From positions 2,852,001-2,916,000 of the forward strand of contig JALJCS010000050.1 in assembly GCA_023055355.1 (NCBI GenBank): DNA of 64,000 nucleotides, given 5' to 3'. Origin of the DNA: Agelaius tricolor (taxonomy: Eukaryota; Chordata; Aves; Passeriformes; Icteridae). A program made the position numbers and the translations under genes. A model generated the notes under the pieces. That model was not told the DNA's origin. It ran no database searches and saw only the letters and a list, made by a program, of their open reading frames with translations. Within the stretch, counting starts at the first letter, position 1. The number at the start of each line of letters is the position of its first letter. Positions 57,753 to 64,000 of the stretch are shown in pieces.

Positions 57753-58399
57753 AAAAGCATTGTGATGGTTGGTGGCCATGGAAAGCTGCCCTGGGCCCCT
57801 TGCTCAGGGCTGGTGTCAGTGCCCAGAGCCAGAGGGGATCCCTTGCTGGGGGCTGTGCCATGCCCACCTGCCCTGTGCCGCGCTGGCCGCTCAGGCACCA
57901 GGAACCAGCAGCCAAGGGCACTGCCAGGGCCAAAGGCCAGGTCAGCCAGACAGAAAGGGGCAGGGCTGGGCACTGTTTCCATGGCAACCGGCACTGGGGG
58001 GGACACCTGGGGCACCTGGCCTGGCAGTTGCCATGGAAAGCCCTGGCAGGCACTGAGGGCACAGCCCCTGGCACTGAGACACTGCTGGGCCGGGTGCTGA
58101 GCACAGCGCTGAGCACGCAGAGATGGTTTTGTTCTTGCTGAGCTGCAGCACAGCCAAGGCCTGTCCTGCCCCTCGTCCAGCCACGCTGGGGAGGGGCTGG
58201 GGCTGCGGGGGAGCTTGGCAGGGGACACAGCCAGGACAGGTGACCCCAGCTGAGCCCGGGCACAGCCCAGACCAGAGCACATCATGCTCAGGGTATGAAG
58301 GGGGGGAACAAGGAGGAAGGGAGGATTTTGGAGGGAGGCTTTTTGCCTTCCCAGCTAACACTTAGGCAAGAGGGGGCCCTGTTTCACCAGTGGGCAGGG

Positions 58400-60780
58400 T
58401 CACTACCAAAGACACAGACACCAACTGAAGGAATTGTGGCATTTATATCATGCACAGCTGCAAAGAATTACAAAAGGATAAGCTCAGCAAAGCACATCAT
58501 CATTAGCAAAGAATTACAAAAGAAGCTCAGCAATCCTTCAGAACTCATCATTACATTTTGATGACTAACCCCTTGGTCAAACACTAGAGGTGTTTGTGGC
58601 AGACAAAGATTCTGGCTGACTATCAAGGTACACCTAACAGACATCAGTAGTACCTCAGTGACACCATTCTTCATTTTTTTTTCTCAATCTCATTGGAGTT
58701 AGAAACAAGAATTCTGTTGTCCATGGAGCTGGCACCTTTTTAATTCCAGAATAATGCCCCTAGGCCCTTTGCTGTTCAGCTTTACCATGTTGTCTGGGGC
58801 TAACAAGGCCTGGGGGCCCTTTCCCCTCTGGCTGGAAGGGGCTGGGTCCCAGTCCCTGAGGGGCACCCAGGCTCCTGGATGCAATTCCTGTGCAAGTCCC
58901 TCAGTGTCACAGCAGCCTTCCCATGGAGCCCCGTGGATCAGAGCATTTGCCAAAGGGGCCCTTGGGGCAAACAGGGAGATTTGGTCTGGCAACATGTATA
59001 AAGCAATATCCTGTCAGATCTACTTGTTTCTCACACACAATCCTTGGCTGCAGGGACACATTCCCATTGTTCCTGCCCAGGTTTCAGGACTCCGAGTTGT
59101 CTTTCCCAGGAGCTGCTCCTTCAGCTGCCTCGGGAGGGCCATTTGGCCTCCGGACCCACACTCTGGCTCCATTATTAGGACTGCTGCATCCAAACCCTTT
59201 ATCTCCACAAACGGTGGTGATTGCAGCTGGAGCTCCTTTTTTCACAATCGTTCTCAATATTGCAATATCAATAATTGTGCTACCCTGTCATCGGGTTGAA
59301 TAATCCAATCCTGGTCACTATTGTTTCACAGAATTACTGTAATTTCTGCTTGATATTCTGCATCAATTCCTCTTGCCATGACATGAACACTTTGCAAGGC
59401 CAAGCTCCAAGGGAGCAGTTACCAAAGCAAAGTGTCCTGGAGGAATCTGAATTCCTGTTTCAGTACTGATGGCTCTCATTTGCTTTGAATTCATCCTCAT
59501 TAATTCCAATGCATGAAGGCCCAGCCCTGCAGCCTCTGGGCTGGCCCTGCCAGGGGCCATCACAGCCAGAACAATTTCCCAGGCAGTCCAAGTCTCACTG
59601 CCCATGGTTGGATTTGCAAACTGGGGGCAGCCGTGCACAGCCAGGGGGTTTCCATTTCCCCCGTGGGCCATTGTTCAGGGCATGGAGCACATCTGGGAGA
59701 TGGGTTCTCCATGGGCAAAGGTTCCCATCTCCTCATTTTTTCAACTGCTCTTTTAACAACCCCTTCACCCGTTCAACCAATCCTGCAGCTTGTGCATAGT
59801 CTGGGACATGAAAAACCCTGCAGGCTTCATCCCTGTATTTTTCACAGCAACAGACAAAGCACTCTGCATCGCAGTATCACCAAACCCTGGGAAAATAGCC
59901 AATTTCCTCCCTTCCTCCTTTTTTCATTGTCTACAATCTCACAAAGTTGACCACTGACAGTAGGGTCCTGGCCAATCCTGTTCTGTAGGGTATTTAGTGT
60001 TACATCCCTGAGCAGCCAAAGCTACCAAATTAGTATTGTCAGCACTATTTCACATTATTATTATCTTATATGTAGACAGTGATATAGAAATATAGATAGA
60101 TACATATAGATATATGTCTATATATATCTATATTTCTATCTATATATAGACATAGATAGAAATATAGATATATATATAGACATATATATATATATATAAA
60201 TCTATAAATATATATTAAGGTCGTATTATCCTATAAATATGTATATAGTTATTTATCACATTGATATTTCCCTGGGACAAATACATCAGAGCTCAAGATT
60301 AAAACCTTCTTCTCTTGCTCCATGTGGGACCATTCCAACAATAATTGTTCCTTCTGAAGCTGCTGTTTCCATTGGACTCTTAACAAATTCATCTTTGTCT
60401 GCCCAAACCCACAAGTCCTTTTCCTTTTCCATGTGCAGTTTTTGGATGCATTTGAAGACATCCAGGGCTGCAGCTTCTTTTACCCGACTGCCCCACTGCT
60501 CCCACGGGGCTCCCACCTCAGCCCACTCCAGAGCCAGGGAACTCCAGGGAAGGGCTTCCCATCTGGGAATTTCTGATGGCACTGATGCCTCACATTGACA
60601 TTGAACAAGTGACATTTGGTTGGGATCTGGCCAGACTGGGCCAGTTTGGTTTGACCAGTGGCCAAAGTCAGCACCAAAGACACAGACTCCAACTGAAGGA
60701 ATCAGTGTCATTTCCTGCAGTTCAGAGCAGCAAAGAATCACAAAAGGAGCAGCTCAGCAATGCACCCAATCATCCCCACC
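58400..60780 (-). mobile_element. ERV-L-like remnant, arm B
   Basis: Duplicate of the element at 14190-16560. The dUTPase-like segment is at about 59100-59560 and the integrase tail at about 59745-59810, minus strand. It shares the disrupted frame of arm A, so the decay predates the duplication. Confidence 0.6.
60060..60235. repeat. AT-rich microsatellite, arm B
   Basis: TATA/TAGATA repeats, expanded by several tens of bases relative to 14748-14850 in arm A. Confidence 0.85.
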
Positions 60781-61349
60781 AAAGATTGCCTGCAGTGATT
60801 AAGAAAGATGCAGCAGCATTTCCCCTCAGCCTTTCCCATCCCCCAGATGCACACAGCAGCTGGGGAAGCTGTCACAGCCAAGGGCTGCAGAGCCACTCCT
60901 GGGCACTGGCAATTCCTGCAGGTGCCTCCAGCCCCAGCTGAGGCTCCAAGCCCGCTGGGAGAGGGCCCAGCTCTGGCAGTGCTGCATGAACAAACTGACA
61001 GCACTGCTAGTGTGGCAACATCTGCTTTCATCCTCCTCTTGGCTCCCTCCCAAAGCCTGGCCAGGCCTCAAGGAGGAGCCAAGGCAGCTGACTTTGATCC
61101 TTCAGCCCCACACAAGGCCAGATGTCAGATTTCATGGCCTTGTCTGGCTTCTAAATACACAAAGGTCCATCCATGTTTCACTAAGGAGTGGCTACATCTA
61201 TCAGAGTGCTAATGACCATGCATATCTCATCAGGGAGCAGATACAAAGATAACCCTTGCTTGGAAGGTTCATCCAGAGGCCACCTTTGGCTCAGGGCCTG
61301 CTGTCCAGGCCTCACTCAGGGCTGCTGTGCAGGCCTTGGCACTTCAGGG

Positions 61350-61440
61350 ACGTGCTTTAGTGCTGGGCTTGGCACTGCTGGCTGAGCGGCTGCACTGGGT
61401 GAGCTCAGAGGGCTTTTCCAACAGAAAGGATTCTGTGATT
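61350..61440 (+). mobile_element. CR1 LINE 3' fragment, arm B
   Basis: Duplicate of 13524-13640, ending in CAGAAAGGATTCTGTGATTG, the CR1 3' tail. Confidence 0.6.
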
Positions 61441-64000
61441 GCATGATGATATCCGCTGCATTCAGCTGGGGCTATTTTAGCAGCATTACTTTGCTCCAGA
61501 AGTTCCCTCTTGCCCAGCTCCTGTGGCCTGTGGCTTCAGCTCCTTCAGCTCCTGGTGCTGAGCTGCTCATGCTGAACGAGACCACTCGGAGAGACAAATC
61601 CAGTCCATCCAATTCCTTCTGGGACACGGAGAGGGGAGGCTGTGCAAACAGGAGCATTGTTTGCTGTGGCCTCCTCTCTGCCCTTCACGCCTTTCAGCGC
61701 TTTGAAGCAGCCAAGAGCTTTCTCCAAGAGTGCAATGGAGCAGCTGTTCCTGCTCATGGGCCGGGCTCTTCCCAGTCTCTGCCCTTGCCTGCTTCTGCCC
61801 CTCTTGCTGTGCCCTCTGTTCCCCCAGGGCTGGCTGGCTGCTGCCCAGGACTGTGGCACTGGCACAGATCCAGTGCTCCAGAACCTCCTTTCTGTGCCCT
61901 TGGAGCTGCCTGGGCACAGCGGCTTTTTCCATCTGCAAGCTCCCCATGGACAGGGAGTACCCAGCTCCGTTCCTTGCACAGCCTCCAGGAGCCCAGGGCT
62001 GCCATCTCAAGTCCCTGCTGGCACTGGGGGCTCCCGGGTGCCTCAGGCTGCTGTGACACCGCTGCACACGGGAGGGAACAGGGGCAGGGGCTGTGCTGAA
62101 AGTCAGCTCCATCTGCTGCTGCTGCTGCTGTGGGGTCATTTGTGCAGCCCTGGCCCAGAGTCAGGGATCAGATGCTGTCAGTTGCTTCCAGCCCTGGCTG
62201 CTCAGAGGTTGAGCCTTGGAGCCTCAGGTGGCCAAAGGCAGCTGCTGCTGGGCCCTCTGTGTGTGCCCGTGTTCAGCAGTGCTGCTCCATCAGTCTGTGC
62301 CCAGCAACGGGGAAAAGCCTCAGCCCTGCAGGGCCAGGAGCTGCCGGGCTCTGCCTGAGCAGCTCAGCCAGCAGCAAGGGAGCTGCTCCACACAGGAACC
62401 AGGAGCAAAGGACATTCCTTTTGTAGGACATGTTTTCTATTTAAAGGAAAAAAAGGAAAAAGAAAAAAAACTATATAAAATGTGAAAGATGAAAAGAAAA
62501 CCCAAGTGTTAGTGAAAAACTTGTGAAACTTTGCATTAAGAGGTAAATGTTTTTTTTTCAAAGGGAACTCAGTTATTTACACTGTAAATGTGCTGATGGC
62601 ATGGATCCATCTTACTGACCCCAGCAGCCTTTTAAAAGATTTTGGGCTTTGTTTCCAACATTGCCATTTGAAATTGTGCTCAAAGCAAGAGGAAATTGCT
62701 TTGTGCCCTTCCAGCTCCAAGCAGGACTGGGAATGGAAACTCTGTCAAAGCCCAAATCCTTTAGAAGATGACCTTCCTTCTCAGCCTGGGAATGAGCTGC
62801 ACATTCCCTTTGAAACTGTCAGGGATTTCTTAGAGACACAAAGTGCCACTTAGGGCTTTTTGCTCTGGTTTGGCAGTGCAGAATGGCAATTCTCCATCCA
62901 TCAGCTCCAGACTGCACTGCCTCACGAACACGGCCCAACTCGCCAGCTTTGGTCCACTCGTGGCACTTCTAGAGGAGGAAGAAAGTGCAATTGCACAATT
63001 CCAGGCAATCAAGAAGGAAGAATGGGACAGACAAACACCCTGTGCAGATCCAGGCATTCAGCTGGGACTGTGGAGGGTTTGGGTTCTTGCCAATTGGATG
63101 TGTGTCCCCAGCTGCAATCTCTGGGCCTGCAGCAGAGTCTCACTCAGCTGCCAAAGCAGAAAGCTCAGGCGCTGTGCTCGCAAGGGGCTCGTCTGATGCA
63201 AAGCTGTCAGAGCAATGGGAGGGCAGAGCCAGCCCAGCTGGGCCCAGGGCTGAGCCCAGCAGAGCCCTGGCAGAGCCCAGAGCAGCCTCAGCAGCCGCAG
63301 AGCCCGGCTGCAAGGAGAGAAAGCAGAAAGTGCCCGTCAGCTGAGGGCTCCTGTGCCCTTGTGCCAAGGCCTGCGGTGCCCAGGCCATGCTGGCTGTGCC
63401 CAGAGCTGTGCCCAGAGCTGCCCATCCCTGCTGCCTTTGGCAACAGAGCAGGAGGGCAGGACATGTGCCCAGCCTGCAGCCAGCCACGGCACATCCAGCC
63501 CTCAGCAGCTGCCCAGAGCAGGATGCTCCTGTGCTCGCTGCCATCTCCCAAAAGCTCCGATCCCACCCTGCCAAGCACACAGGGACCCACCTCACGCCAG
63601 CCACGGCTGCAAGAAAAGCTGCTCCCAAACCATGGCCTCAGCCTTCTCCAAGGCCACCGCCCATCCACGCCACAGCTGCTCCCAAGCACTTCCCCATCCC
63701 CACTGGACCACCTGGAAGGTGTCCTCTGGAAAAACAAACAACACATTCTTGAAAAGAGATTAGAGACAAAAAGGGAAAACAAGAAAAACAGGAAAAACTC
63801 TTATCTCTGTCAGGGCCTTGAGGAAGGCCCAACTCCTACATGGTAGGGAAAAACCCAGCCAAGGCTGAGGGAAGCCCACACTTTCTCTCTTCCCCCCTGC
63901 ACTGCCCCCCAAAATCACGGTGATCCAAAGCAAACAAGGGCAGTGCAGCAGCCCAGCCCTTCCTTGCCTTCAAAGCCAAGCAGCCCCTGCACAGCTTCTG

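Larger units (their letters stand above)
57757..64000 (-). repeat. Inverted duplication, arm B (truncated by window end)
   Basis: This is the reverse complement of 10972-17150. It contains copies of the CR1 fragment, the ERV-L remnant and the start of the CCATGG-rich cluster. Its inner end corresponds to about 17142 of arm A, inside that cluster, whereas arm A continues; arm B therefore looks like the truncated copy. The outer end lies beyond 64000. Confidence 0.95.

Overview
The window is nuclear DNA of a bird, most likely a songbird. The evidence is a PIM1-like kinase of the type expanded in passerines, a family-14 olfactory receptor pseudogene, CR1 LINEs, a tandem-finger C2H2 gene and many solo LTRs. 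The one large gene is SYCP1 (synaptonemal complex protein 1) on the minus strand. I assembled it from 28 coding exons between 56302 and 32853; they join into an uninterrupted frame of 854 codons plus stop. No bacterial genes, CRISPR arrays, tRNAs or rRNAs were seen.

Layout. 1-3.1 kb: broken retroviral material, with a partial LTR, a tRNA-His-type primer site, a decayed gammaretrovirus-like gag on the plus strand and a class II-like pol fragment on the minus strand. 3.7-6.5 kb: a tandem array of about 130-bp units split by two solo LTRs, each with a clean target-site duplication. 7.4-10.2 kb: a CpG-rich promoter and a five-exon PIM1-like kinase gene, followed by a dead PIM fragment at 10.5-11.7 kb. 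11-17.15 kb: arm A of a large inverted duplication, with CR1 pieces and an ERV-L remnant carrying integrase and dUTPase motifs. 18-25 kb: tandem repeats, the OR14 pseudogene, a CRE-like minisatellite and an LTR. 25-29.6 kb: a C2H2 zinc-finger gene disrupted by single-base homopolymer indels and by an LTR inserted at its stop codon. 30-31 kb: an LTR nested in another LTR. 31.8-56.8 kb: SYCP1 in AT-rich DNA, with a 1.37-kb LTR and a CR1 in its introns. 56.8-57.75 kb: two LTRs tail to tail forming a palindrome. 57.76-64 kb: arm B, the reverse complement of arm A, cut by the window end.

Taken together, the OR, ZNF and SYCP1 genes lie in a 40.6-kb spacer between two inverted arms of at least 6.2 kb that look highly similar by eye, a layout prone to inversion. 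Three of the 27 SYCP1 introns must use a GC donor to keep the frame. No gene looks like a new pathway. The notable structural features are the inverted duplication, the LTR palindrome at its junction, the GC-AG introns, and several repeat arrays built from palindromic transcription-factor-like sites (kB-like, RFX-like, CRE-like). All identities come from reading motifs; no database search or alignment was run.
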